A DNA stretch of 8,914 bases, taken from assembly GCA_025351615.1 (NCBI GenBank), contig JANXVP010000294.1, forward strand, positions 1 through 8,914, given 5' to 3'. The notes below the pieces were generated by a model. It was not told the DNA's origin. It saw only the letters and a list, made by a program, of their open reading frames with translations, and did no database searches. The stretch's first letter is position 1, and each line of letters begins with the position of its first letter. Source of the stretch: Ramlibacter sp. (GTDB lineage: Bacteria > Pseudomonadota > Gammaproteobacteria > Burkholderiales > Burkholderiaceae_C). This document shows positions 1 through 5,933 of the stretch, piece by piece. The position numbers were made by a program, and so were the translations under genes.

Positions 1-151
1 CGTGCCAGCCCGCGTCAGCCAGCTGCGGGCCGACTTTTCCCCAGGTGCGCGGGCTGTCGGGCCATCCATGGACCAGTACGATGCTGCGTGCCGCGCCCGG
101 GTTCAGCTCGTCATAGCTGATGCGTAAAAGGCTGGTGTCGACTGTGGGCAT
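1..151 (-). CDS. Alpha/beta hydrolase, N-terminal part (runs off the window)
   Basis: Reading the minus strand from an ATG at 151 gives about 50 residues, beginning MPTVDTSLLRISYDELNPG and followed by SIVLVHGWPDSPRTWGKVGPQLADAGW. A hydrophobic strand followed by HGWPDS (about residues 28-33) is the first beta strand and oxyanion-hole HG motif of alpha/beta-hydrolase-fold enzymes such as epoxide hydrolases, dehalogenases, esterases and lactonases. The nucleophile, acid and histidine lie outside the window, so activity cannot be assigned. An overlapping ATG 8 bases upstream is in another frame and gives no recognisable protein. No convincing ribosome site precedes the chosen start. The gene is divergent from the SDR/RuBisCO-like operon and shares its intergenic region, so joint regulation is possible. 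A lactonase role in the same pathway is speculative. Confidence 0.82.
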   Translation of the reverse strand, partial: MPTVDTSLLRISYDELNPGAARSIVLVHGWPDSPRTWGKVGPQLADAGWH

Positions 152-222
152 GCCGCCATTCTTGCAGAGGGGAGCGCAAGGCGCAGGAGAATGTTTTGCC
201 TGTTCCGTGCGGCGGGATGCCT

Positions 223-237
223 GTGAGTTGAACTCAC
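223..237. promoter_or_regulatory. Perfect 15-bp palindrome, candidate operator
   Basis: GTGAGTTGAACTCAC is a perfect inverted repeat (7+1+7) in the 219-base divergent region between the hydrolase and the SDR operon. The core GAGTTGA recurs at 246-252, exactly 21 bp (two helical turns) later; the 15-base windows starting at 223 and 244 match at 10 of 15 positions. This is typical of a dimeric regulator binding a strong and a weak site. The regulator is not in the window, so its family is unknown. Confidence 0.5.
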
Positions 238-258
238 GACGCGTGGAGTTGATATCGC

Positions 259-287
259 TTGTCCGCAGACGCCGTGCCTCGTAAGAT
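259..287 (+). promoter_or_regulatory. Possible sigma-70 promoter for the SDR/RuBisCO-like operon
   Basis: TTGTCC (259-264) and TAAGAT (282-287) are separated by 17 bases, each matching 4 of 6 consensus positions. Transcription would start near 294, about 77 bases before the SDR start codon. The palindrome at 223-237 would then be centred near -64, a position more usual for an activator than a repressor. Prediction by eye only. Confidence 0.33.
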
Positions 288-370
288 GCCCCGAACGCCC
301 GCCCGCGCGCGCTGCCAGATTTGATCCGGCGCGCAGGGCGGTGCCAGCAAGAGAGCCCTTCGGAGCAGCG

Positions 371-1129
371 ATGCAAAACCAGCCCAGTGTGGCGATCGTC
401 ACCGGCAGCGCGGGCGGAATCGGCTCGGCCACCGCCCTCGCATTTGCCCAGCGCGGCCATCGGGTCGTGATCTGCGATCTCGACGGCGAGGCAGCGAAGG
501 CGACAGCGGCGAAATTAACCGTGCAAGGCTTCGATGCAATGGACCTTCAGGTGGACGTCACCGACGAACGCAGCGTCGCGCTGCTCGTCGCAAGCGTGAT
601 GGAGCGGTGGGGCAGAGTGGACGTGCTCGTCAACAACGCGGGCGTCGAGAGCTCCCGCCCCTTCATGGAAATCAGCCTGGCCGATTACGAACGTGTGATG
701 CGCGTGAACACGACAGGCACGTGGATTTGCTGCCAGGCCGTCGTGCCGGTGATGCAGCGCCAGGGCAGCGGCGCGATCGTCAACGTGAGCTCGGTGGCGG
801 GCCAGCGCGGCGGCGGCCTCCTTGGCACTGCCGCGTATTCGACATCCAAGGGCGCGGTGATCGCGCTCACCAAGGCGCTGGCGCGCGAGTTCGCGAGGTC
901 GGGCATTCGCGTGAATGCGGTGTCGCCCGCGCTGACCATGACAGAGCTGGCGCAGCGCCAACTCGACCGCGCTCCCTCCGGCATGCTTGAGAAGATTCAC
1001 GCGTTGACGCCGATGGGGCGCAGCGCGCAGCCCTGCGAGATCGCCTCGGTGATCGCGTTCCTCGCGTCGGGCGAGGCTTCCTTCGTCACCGGCCACGTCT
1101 ACAACGTGGACGGCGGCAGCGCGATGTAG
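371..1129 (+). CDS. SDR-family NAD-dependent dehydrogenase, first gene of the acid-sugar operon
   Basis: Classical short-chain dehydrogenase/reductase of 252 residues, the usual family length. The Rossmann motif TGSAGGIG is at residues 11-18, Asp36 ends the second strand (favouring NAD over NADP), NNAG is at 88-91, the structural Asn is Asn113, the catalytic Ser is in NVSS at 138-141, and YSTSK at 156-160 gives Tyr156 and Lys160. It ends in the usual YNVDGGSAM. The ATG at 371 is preferred over a GTG at 341 because GGAG (362-365) lies 5 bases before it and the protein then starts just ahead of the first strand. The RuBisCO-like gene begins 9 bases after its stop, so the two are very likely cotranscribed. 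By context it probably oxidises a sugar, lactone precursor or acid-sugar hydroxyl to feed the kinase and RuBisCO-like steps. The substrate is unknown. Confidence 0.93.
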   Translation: MQNQPSVAIVTGSAGGIGSATALAFAQRGHRVVICDLDGEAAKATAAKLTVQGFDAMDLQVDVTDERSVALLVASVMERWGRVDVLVNNAGVESSRPFMEISLADYERVMRVNTTGTWICCQAVVPVMQRQGSGAIVNVSSVAGQRGGGLLGTAAYSTSKGAVIALTKALAREFARSGIRVNAVSPALTMTELAQRQLDRAPSGMLEKIHALTPMGRSAQPCEIASVIAFLASGEASFVTGHVYNVDGGSAM

Positions 1130-1138
1130 GCGCGGGCG

Positions 1139-2416
1139 ATGCCGAACGAAAACAACCGACTGGAGTTTCGCGCGCGCTACCGCGTCGAAAGCCCGCAGCC
1201 CCTCGCGGATGTCGCCGAGGTCATCGCGGGCGAGCAATCCAGCGGTACCTTCCTTTCCGTGCCCGGCGAGACTGAGGAGCTCAAGCTGCGTTCGCGCGCG
1301 CGCGTCGTGCGCATTGACGAACTGCCCGACGCGCCCAGCGCGTCGCTGCACAGCGCGTTCGTCACGCGCCGCGGCAAACCGTCAAGCTTTCACCGCGGCG
1401 AAATCGAGATTGCTTTCCCGGTGGCCAACGTGGGTGCGAATTTGTCGTCGCTGATGGCCACCGTCTGCGGCAACCTGTATGAGCTGGGCGAGGTCACCGG
1501 CCTTCGCGTGCTGGACGTGGACCTGCCCCCGGAATACGCGAAGCAGTTCGCCGGCCCGCGTTTCGGCGTGGAAGGCACGCGCGTCAAGGCCGGCGTGCAT
1601 GGGCGGCCCCTGATCGGCACCATCATCAAGCCCAGCATCGGCCTCACGGCAGCGCAGACGGCAGAACTCGTCGACAGCCTTTGCGAGGCCGACATCGATT
1701 TCATCAAGGACGACGAGCTGATCGCCGACCCGCCGTATGCCCCTTTCGACCAGCGCCTGAAGGCGGTGATGCCTGTGCTGCAGCGCCACGCCGACCGGCT
1801 GGGCCGCATGCCGATGTATGCAATCAACATTTCCGGCAGCGTGGACGACATGCGCCGGCGGCACGACGACGTGCTTCGCGCGGGCGGCACCTGCGTGATG
1901 GCCAGCATCAACTGGGTCGGCTATTCGGCGATGGAAGACCTGCGCCGCCATTCGCAATTGCCGATCCATGGCCACCGCAACGGCTGGGGCGCGCTGACGC
2001 GTTGTCCCGAACTGGGGATGGATTTCATCGCCTACCAGAAGGTCTGGCGCCTCGCCGGCGTCGACCAGTTGCATGTGAACGGTCTGGGAAGCAAGTTCTG
2101 GGAGCCCGATGAATCGGTCGTCGCGTCGGCCAAGGCATGCCTGTCCCCCTGGGCCGGGCTCGGGCCGCTGATGCCGGTGTTCTCGTCGGGCCAGTGGGCT
2201 GGGCAGGCCCCGGAAATGTTCCGGCTGTTGGGCAGCATCGATGTCATGCACCTGGCCGGCGGGGGGATCATCGGCCACCCGCAGGGCCCTGCGGCCGGCG
2301 TGCGCAGCATGCGCGAAGGCTGGGAGGCCGCAGTCGCCGGCATCGCGCTTACGGACCATGCGCGCGATCGGCCTGCACTGGCCGCTGCCATCGAAACCTT
2401 CGGTGGGCGCGCATGA
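1139..2416 (+). CDS. RuBisCO-like protein (form IV), probable oxo-acid-sugar-phosphate decarboxylase, OiaX/OiaT type
   Basis: A 425-residue member of the RuBisCO large-subunit superfamily. Spinach numbering in brackets: Glu32 (60), Asn112 (123), Lys164 in TIIKPSIGLT (175), the KDDE motif at 190-193 with the carbamylation lysine (201) and metal ligands (203, 204), His279-Arg280 (294, 295), His312 (327), loop-6 Lys319 (334), Ser349/350 (379), and GGG-IIGHPQG from 373. Lys177 is replaced by Ser166 and His298 by Trp283, so it is not a true carboxylase. The metal-enolate machinery is kept, which suits enolate-forming decarboxylation or hydrolysis. Known relatives encoded with DUF1537 kinases act on 3-oxo-isoapionate 4-phosphate (OiaX decarboxylase, OiaT transcarboxylase/hydrolase). 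Adjacency to the kinase, whose start overlaps its stop by 4 bases, supports this type of role, but the exact substrate is inferred. Confidence 0.93.
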   Translation: MPNENNRLEFRARYRVESPQPLADVAEVIAGEQSSGTFLSVPGETEELKLRSRARVVRIDELPDAPSASLHSAFVTRRGKPSSFHRGEIEIAFPVANVGANLSSLMATVCGNLYELGEVTGLRVLDVDLPPEYAKQFAGPRFGVEGTRVKAGVHGRPLIGTIIKPSIGLTAAQTAELVDSLCEADIDFIKDDELIADPPYAPFDQRLKAVMPVLQRHADRLGRMPMYAINISGSVDDMRRRHDDVLRAGGTCVMASINWVGYSAMEDLRRHSQLPIHGHRNGWGALTRCPELGMDFIAYQKVWRLAGVDQLHVNGLGSKFWEPDESVVASAKACLSPWAGLGPLMPVFSSGQWAGQAPEMFRLLGSIDVMHLAGGGIIGHPQGPAAGVRSMREGWEAAVAGIALTDHARDRPALAAAIETFGGRA

Positions 2417-3798
2417 CACGTTTGCGGCTTGCTTTCTACGGCGACGATTTCACCGGCTCGACCGATGCGCTGGAGGTACTGTCGTTCGCGGGCGTGCGCT
2501 GCGCGCTTTTCCTGCAGCCGCCGACGCCCGAAATGCTCTCGCGCTTCGACGGCCTGGAAGCCATCGGCGTGGCGGGCGACAGCCGGGCGATGACGCCCGA
2601 TGAAATGGACGCCGCGCTGCCGGCGATCTTCGACGGGTTGGCCGCGCTCGCGCCGCCCATCCTCCATTACAAGGTGTGCTCCACTTTCGACAGTGGGCCT
2701 GCGATCGGCAGCATCGGGCGCGTGATGGAGATCGCGCGCCGCCGCTTCCCATACGCATGGATGCCCATCGTCGCGGGCACGCCGAACCTGGGCCGCTGGT
2801 GCTTGTTCGGCCACCTGTTCGCACGCTCCGGCACCGACGGCCGCGTGTACCGGATCGATCGCCACCCGATCATGAGCGTGCATCCCGTCACGCCGATGGA
2901 CGAGAGCGACCTCGTACGCCATGTCGGCAAGCAGGGCGCGCTGAAAGTCGGCGTGCTGCCGTTCGACCGTTATGACGCGGGTCAGCCTGCCGTGGAAGAG
3001 CACTTGCGCACACTCGCCGCCGAAGGCGTGGACGCCGTGGTGCTCGACGCGGTCACCAGCGCGCACATGACGCAAGTGGGCGAGCTGCTCGAGCGCGAGG
3101 CACAGCATGCGAAGCTCCTGTTTATCGTCGGCTCCTCGGGCGTCGAGTACGCGTTGACCCAGCACTGGCGGGCGCACGAAGCAGCGCGAAGCCTGCCGGA
3201 CTTCGACAGCTTCCGGCCCGCGAAGGCCGTGCTCGCGGTGTCCGGAAGCGCTTCGCGCCTTAGCGCACTCCAGGTCGATACTGCCGTGGAGGCAGGTTTC
3301 GTCGCGATCCCGGTGGACGCCGCGGCGCTCGTGGATGAAGACAGCCGCACGGACGCCGCGCACCGCCTCGTCGCCGCCGCGACCGAAGCCCTGCAGCGCG
3401 GCCACAGCGTGATCCTGCACACGGCACGCGGGCCGGACGATCCGCGGATCGCGGCAATGCTGCAACTGCTGCAATCCCGAGGCCACACAGCTCCCAGTGC
3501 GCGGCACGAAGGCGGGCGAAGCCTCGGAAAACAACTCGGGTACATCGTGCGTGACATCATGGATGCGGTCCCCGTACAGCGCCTGCTGCTTTCCGGCGGC
3601 GACATGTCCAGCCAGATCACGAAGGTGCTCGATCCCGACGCGCTGGTGATTTCGGCACGGCTGGCCCCGGGCGCGCCGCTGTGCCGGCTTGTCGCGCCGG
3701 GAAGAAAGCTCGATGGCATGGAAGTCGCTCTGAAGGGCGGGCAGATGAGCGGCGTGGATTTTTTCGAGCGCGCGCGTGCGGGCACGCAGCGCAAATGA
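2413..3798 (+). CDS. DUF1537 / four-carbon acid-sugar kinase family protein, OiaK-like
   Basis: A 461-residue two-domain kinase. The N-terminal substrate domain opens with YGDDFTGSTDAL at residues 9-20 and carries HYKVCSTFDS at 85-94, GTPNLGRW at 122-129 and HPVTPMDESDL at 157-167. The C-terminal nucleotide domain has the signature GGDMSS at 395-400 and LKGGQMSGVDFF at 440-451. The family phosphorylates acid sugars (threonate, erythronate, 3-oxo-isoapionate) with ATP. The YKVCST variant in place of the more usual YKK-DST is, from memory, typical of the kinases that pair with RuBisCO-like proteins. The start is the ATG inside the ATGA that overlaps the RuBisCO-like stop, implying translational coupling. 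A longer open frame back to 2137 only reads the preceding gene out of frame. Predicted role: phosphorylate the 3-oxo acid that the RuBisCO-like protein then cleaves. Confidence 0.92.
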   Translation: MTRLRLAFYGDDFTGSTDALEVLSFAGVRCALFLQPPTPEMLSRFDGLEAIGVAGDSRAMTPDEMDAALPAIFDGLAALAPPILHYKVCSTFDSGPAIGSIGRVMEIARRRFPYAWMPIVAGTPNLGRWCLFGHLFARSGTDGRVYRIDRHPIMSVHPVTPMDESDLVRHVGKQGALKVGVLPFDRYDAGQPAVEEHLRTLAAEGVDAVVLDAVTSAHMTQVGELLEREAQHAKLLFIVGSSGVEYALTQHWRAHEAARSLPDFDSFRPAKAVLAVSGSASRLSALQVDTAVEAGFVAIPVDAAALVDEDSRTDAAHRLVAAATEALQRGHSVILHTARGPDDPRIAAMLQLLQSRGHTAPSARHEGGRSLGKQLGYIVRDIMDAVPVQRLLLSGGDMSSQITKVLDPDALVISARLAPGAPLCRLVAPGRKLDGMEVALKGGQMSGVDFFERARAGTQRK

Positions 3799-3811
3799 CA
3801 AAGGAACAGCC

Positions 3812-3832
3812 ATGACCAGGAGCAAGCAATGA
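3812..3832 (+). other. Six-codon mini-ORF (MTRSKQ) overlapping the second SDR start
   Basis: After the kinase stop (3796-3798), AAGGA at 3801-3805 precedes an ATG at 3812 that codes for MTRSKQ and then stops at a TGA (3830-3832). That stop overlaps the SDR start in an ATGA (ATG 3829-3831). The mini-ORF also spans the SDR's own AGGAG (3818-3822). It could couple SDR translation to the kinase by termination and reinitiation, or be accidental. Confidence 0.3.
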
Positions 3833-4818
3833 ATAGTGCAGTGGCACGGGTGGCAGTCATCACCGGTGGTGCATCGGGAATCGGCGCCGCGATCGCGCGC
3901 AAGCTGGGCGGGCAGGGCATGGCCATCGTCGTGATGGATGTCGATGCCGCCGGGTCGCAGCGCACGGTTGCCGGACTCGGCGCCGCAGGCATCAAGGCGA
4001 AAGCGGTCGCCATCGATGTGACCTCGCAGCAGTCGGTCACCGACGCGTTCGAGCAAGTGCGGGAGAGCTTCGGCCGCTGCGACGTGCTGGTGAACTGCGC
4101 TGGCATCGCGAAGACCTTCCCCTTCCTCGAGTTCCCGCTGGACAACTGGCAAAAGACGATGGACATCAACCTCACGGGCTCGCTGCTGTGCGCGCAGCAC
4201 GCGGGCCGGATGATGGTGGCGCAGCGCTGGGGCCGCATCGTGAACATCGCATCGGTCGCCGGCATGCGCGCGGTCGGCACCGGTCGCACGGCCTACGGCA
4301 CGTCGAAGGCGGCCCTCATCGCACTCACGCGGCAGATGGCCGTCGAGCTCGCCGAACATGGCGTAACAGCCAACGCCGTTTGCCCCGGCCCCGTCGACAC
4401 GCCCATGACGCAAGTGCTGCACAGCGACAAGTTTCGCGGCGAGTACACCCGGGCGATCCCGATGAACCGCTACGGAAGCATCGATGAAGTTGCCGCCGTC
4501 GCCGCCTTCCTCGCATCGGAAGATGCCTCCTACGTCACCGGCATCGCCATGCCGGTGGATGGCGGCTTCCTCGCCGCCGGCGCCCGCCCCGACTTACCCG
4601 CATCCACAACAGAGGACACGTGGAACTGTCCTCTCGACGGGTGCGTCAGGCCAACAGGCCGTACAGCGCGGCGAACACGCCGAAGCTGCTTGTCAGGGCG
4701 ATCAATCCGCCAGCAACCCATGCGTACCAGCCAGACAGGCGATACGGACCGGTCAGTGCCTTGCGGGCCAGCAGGAACAGGAAGCCGAGCACGACCGGCA
4801 AGAGCAATGCGTTCATGA
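3829..4818 (+). CDS. SDR-family NAD-dependent dehydrogenase with a run-on C-terminus
   Basis: Residues 1-251 form a complete classical SDR: TGGASGIG at 12-19, Asp37 after the second strand (NAD preference), NCAG at 89-92 (usual NNAG, second Asn replaced by Cys), Asn114, catalytic Ser142 in NIASVAG, YGTSK at 156-160 (Tyr156, Lys160), PGPVDTPM at 186-193, and the terminal MPVDGGF at 241-247. SDRs normally stop here, but the frame stays open for about 78 more residues, through a hairpin and 173 bases into the 3' end of the convergent transporter gene. That tail is Arg/Thr-rich with no recognisable domain. It probably reflects a lost stop codon, though an error in the sequence is possible. AGGAG at 3818-3822 supports the ATG at 3829. 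It sits 30 bases after the kinase as the last operon gene and probably oxidises a pathway intermediate. Confidence 0.88.
   Translation: MNSAVARVAVITGGASGIGAAIARKLGGQGMAIVVMDVDAAGSQRTVAGLGAAGIKAKAVAIDVTSQQSVTDAFEQVRESFGRCDVLVNCAGIAKTFPFLEFPLDNWQKTMDINLTGSLLCAQHAGRMMVAQRWGRIVNIASVAGMRAVGTGRTAYGTSKAALIALTRQMAVELAEHGVTANAVCPGPVDTPMTQVLHSDKFRGEYTRAIPMNRYGSIDEVAAVAAFLASEDASYVTGIAMPVDGGFLAAGARPDLPASTTEDTWNCPLDGCVRPTGRTARRTRRSCLSGRSIRQQPMRTSQTGDTDRSVPCGPAGTGSRARPARAMRS
4611..4634. terminator. 8-bp perfect hairpin between convergent genes
   Basis: AGAGGACA (4611-4618) and TGTCCTCT (4627-4634) are exact complements around an 8-base loop. The hairpin lies after the conserved end of the SDR (near 4581) and 11 bases past the transporter stop on the other strand. 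This is where a shared bidirectional terminator is expected. It lacks a T-tract on either strand, so efficient intrinsic termination is uncertain. Confidence 0.5.
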
Positions 4819-5905
4819 CCTGCACCGCAACGGACAGTTTCACCAGGTCAGCGCCAGAGGTGACAAGCACGCCGCCGGCAATCAGGATGAGCGTAAACAC
4901 GCCGTAGAACCAGGGCGCCTCGCGGGGATGGAGTTCCAGGGACCGCTTGTAGCCGGCGACTTCTCCCAGTCCCCACGCAGCGGTCAGGCAAACGACAACG
5001 GTGGCCACCAGCGCAGCGCCGGTCAGGCCCAACGCAAAAACCAGGCGACCGACCGCGTAACCCAGCGAAGGGGTCAGCGCAGTGGCGATCTGGGGAACGC
5101 TGTCGAGTTTCGTTCCCGACACACCGTCGCTGAAAACGGCGGCAGTTGAAATCAGCACCGCTGCCATGATGAGCTGGGTGATCACGGCGCCGACCGCCGT
5201 GTCGACGCGGGCCATCCGGAGGTGGCTCAGATTGAGTCCCTTGTCGATCACTGCCGACTGCTGATAAAAGACCATCCACGGCATGATCACGGCGCCAATA
5301 TTGGCGGCCGCCAGGTACAGGAATTGAGGGTCCTTCAGCGGTGCGTCGAAGAATTGCAGCGCGACGTGCTGGACGTTGGGGCCCGCCCGCCAGGCCACAA
5401 AGACGAAGGCCAGTTCGAACAGCCCGAATGCGATCGCCACCCGCTCCACCGAGCGGTACGAGCCGGTGAACACCATGAACAGGATCCCGGCGATCACGAA
5501 GGCGATCGTCCCTGCGACCGGGAGTCCGAACATCTGGGCCACGCCGGCGATGCCACTCAACTGCGTCAGCAGTGCACCGACGCATGCAACGCACAGTGTG
5601 CCCACCGAGACCCACGCCCAGCCCCGGCCGAAGGTTTCGCGAATCAGCTCGCCGTGACCGCGTTGCGTCGCCAGACCCAGCCGCACGGTCAGTTCCTGGA
5701 CCACGAACAGGATGGGGATGAGAATGAGCTGAAGGATCAGGAGCCGGTAACCCCACTGTGCTCCGCTCTGGGCCGCGGTGATGATGCTGCCTGCATCCGT
5801 ATCCGCCAGCATGACCACCAAGCCGGGACCCAGGACTGCCAGGAGCTGCCTGACCCGCCGCGCATCTGGTGTGCCGGGCAGCGATGAAATGACCGGTTGA
5901 AGCAT
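4646..5905 (-). CDS. NRAMP-family divalent metal transporter with variant metal-site motifs
   Basis: An inner-membrane protein of 419 residues with about 11 hydrophobic segments (roughly 22-42, 52-72, 97-117, 128-147, 153-172, 195-215, 238-258, 282-308, 331-349, 355-380, 394-417). The first reads GPGLVVMLADTDAGSIITA: Asp37-Ala-Gly-Ser40 replaces the classical DPGN of NRAMP helix 1. Helix 6 has MPW at 208-210 where MntH has MPH. Asp and Met ligands are kept, while Asn and His are changed. NRAMP proteins import Mn2+ or Fe2+, usually with protons; selectivity here is uncertain and a Mg2+ or other divalent role cannot be excluded. The start at 5905 is chosen because the upstream extension (to 6058) would be encoded across the Fur-like site and adds no family-like sequence. 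No Shine-Dalgarno is visible. It is convergent with the SDR operon. Confidence 0.9.
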   Translation of the reverse strand: MLQPVISSLPGTPDARRVRQLLAVLGPGLVVMLADTDAGSIITAAQSGAQWGYRLLILQLILIPILFVVQELTVRLGLATQRGHGELIRETFGRGWAWVSVGTLCVACVGALLTQLSGIAGVAQMFGLPVAGTIAFVIAGILFMVFTGSYRSVERVAIAFGLFELAFVFVAWRAGPNVQHVALQFFDAPLKDPQFLYLAAANIGAVIMPWMVFYQQSAVIDKGLNLSHLRMARVDTAVGAVITQLIMAAVLISTAAVFSDGVSGTKLDSVPQIATALTPSLGYAVGRLVFALGLTGAALVATVVVCLTAAWGLGEVAGYKRSLELHPREAPWFYGVFTLILIAGGVLVTSGADLVKLSVAVQVMNALLLPVVLGFLFLLARKALTGPYRLSGWYAWVAGGLIALTSSFGVFAALYGLLA

Positions 5906-5914
5906 GGGACTAAT

Positions 5915-5933
5915 GTAAATGATAATCAGTCGC
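5915..5933. promoter_or_regulatory. Fur-box-like operator of the NRAMP gene
   Basis: GTAAATGATAATCAGTCGC matches the classical 19-bp Fur box at 14 of 19 positions, including an unbroken run of 11 (AATGATAATCA). On the minus strand a TATTAT -10-like hexamer lies just upstream (5940-5935), so transcription would begin near 5928, inside the box and about 23 bases before the start codon. That is a repressing position. A metal-dependent Fur-type repressor is the natural candidate. No good -35 was found at the right distance. Confidence 0.6.

Noticed and set aside
341..370. GTG start giving 10 extra residues to the first SDR
   Set aside because: The ATG at 371 has a well-spaced GGAG and gives the standard SDR N-terminus.
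103..432. A minus-strand open frame over the divergent intergenic region
   Set aside because: It overlaps the hydrolase start in another frame, has no motif, and runs through the palindrome and the likely promoter.
515..1351. A 278-codon minus-strand open frame opposite the first SDR
   Set aside because: His/Arg/Ala-rich composition typical of an antisense shadow; it crosses two genes on the other strand.
2137..2412. N-terminal extension of the kinase frame
   Set aside because: It reads the RuBisCO-like coding sequence out of frame. The kinase fold begins right at the ATG at 2413.
1139..2416. The RuBisCO-like gene as a true CO2-fixing RuBisCO
   Set aside because: Key positions are changed (Lys177 and His298 equivalents), there is no small subunit or phosphoribulokinase gene, and the context is sugar-acid catabolism.
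2982..4289. A second long minus-strand open frame (435 codons)
   Set aside because: Ser/Ala/Arg/Thr-rich shadow of the kinase and SDR genes with no recognisable domain.
2032..4422. A 796-codon open frame on the minus strand, opposite the RuBisCO-like and kinase genes
   Set aside because: It is rich in His, Arg and Ala with no family motif, and the + strand there codes for clear enzymes. Long antisense frames are usual in GC-rich coding DNA.
4484..5149. A + strand open frame opposite the transporter
   Set aside because: Gln/Arg/Gly-rich antisense sequence without motifs. The minus strand codes for a clear membrane protein.
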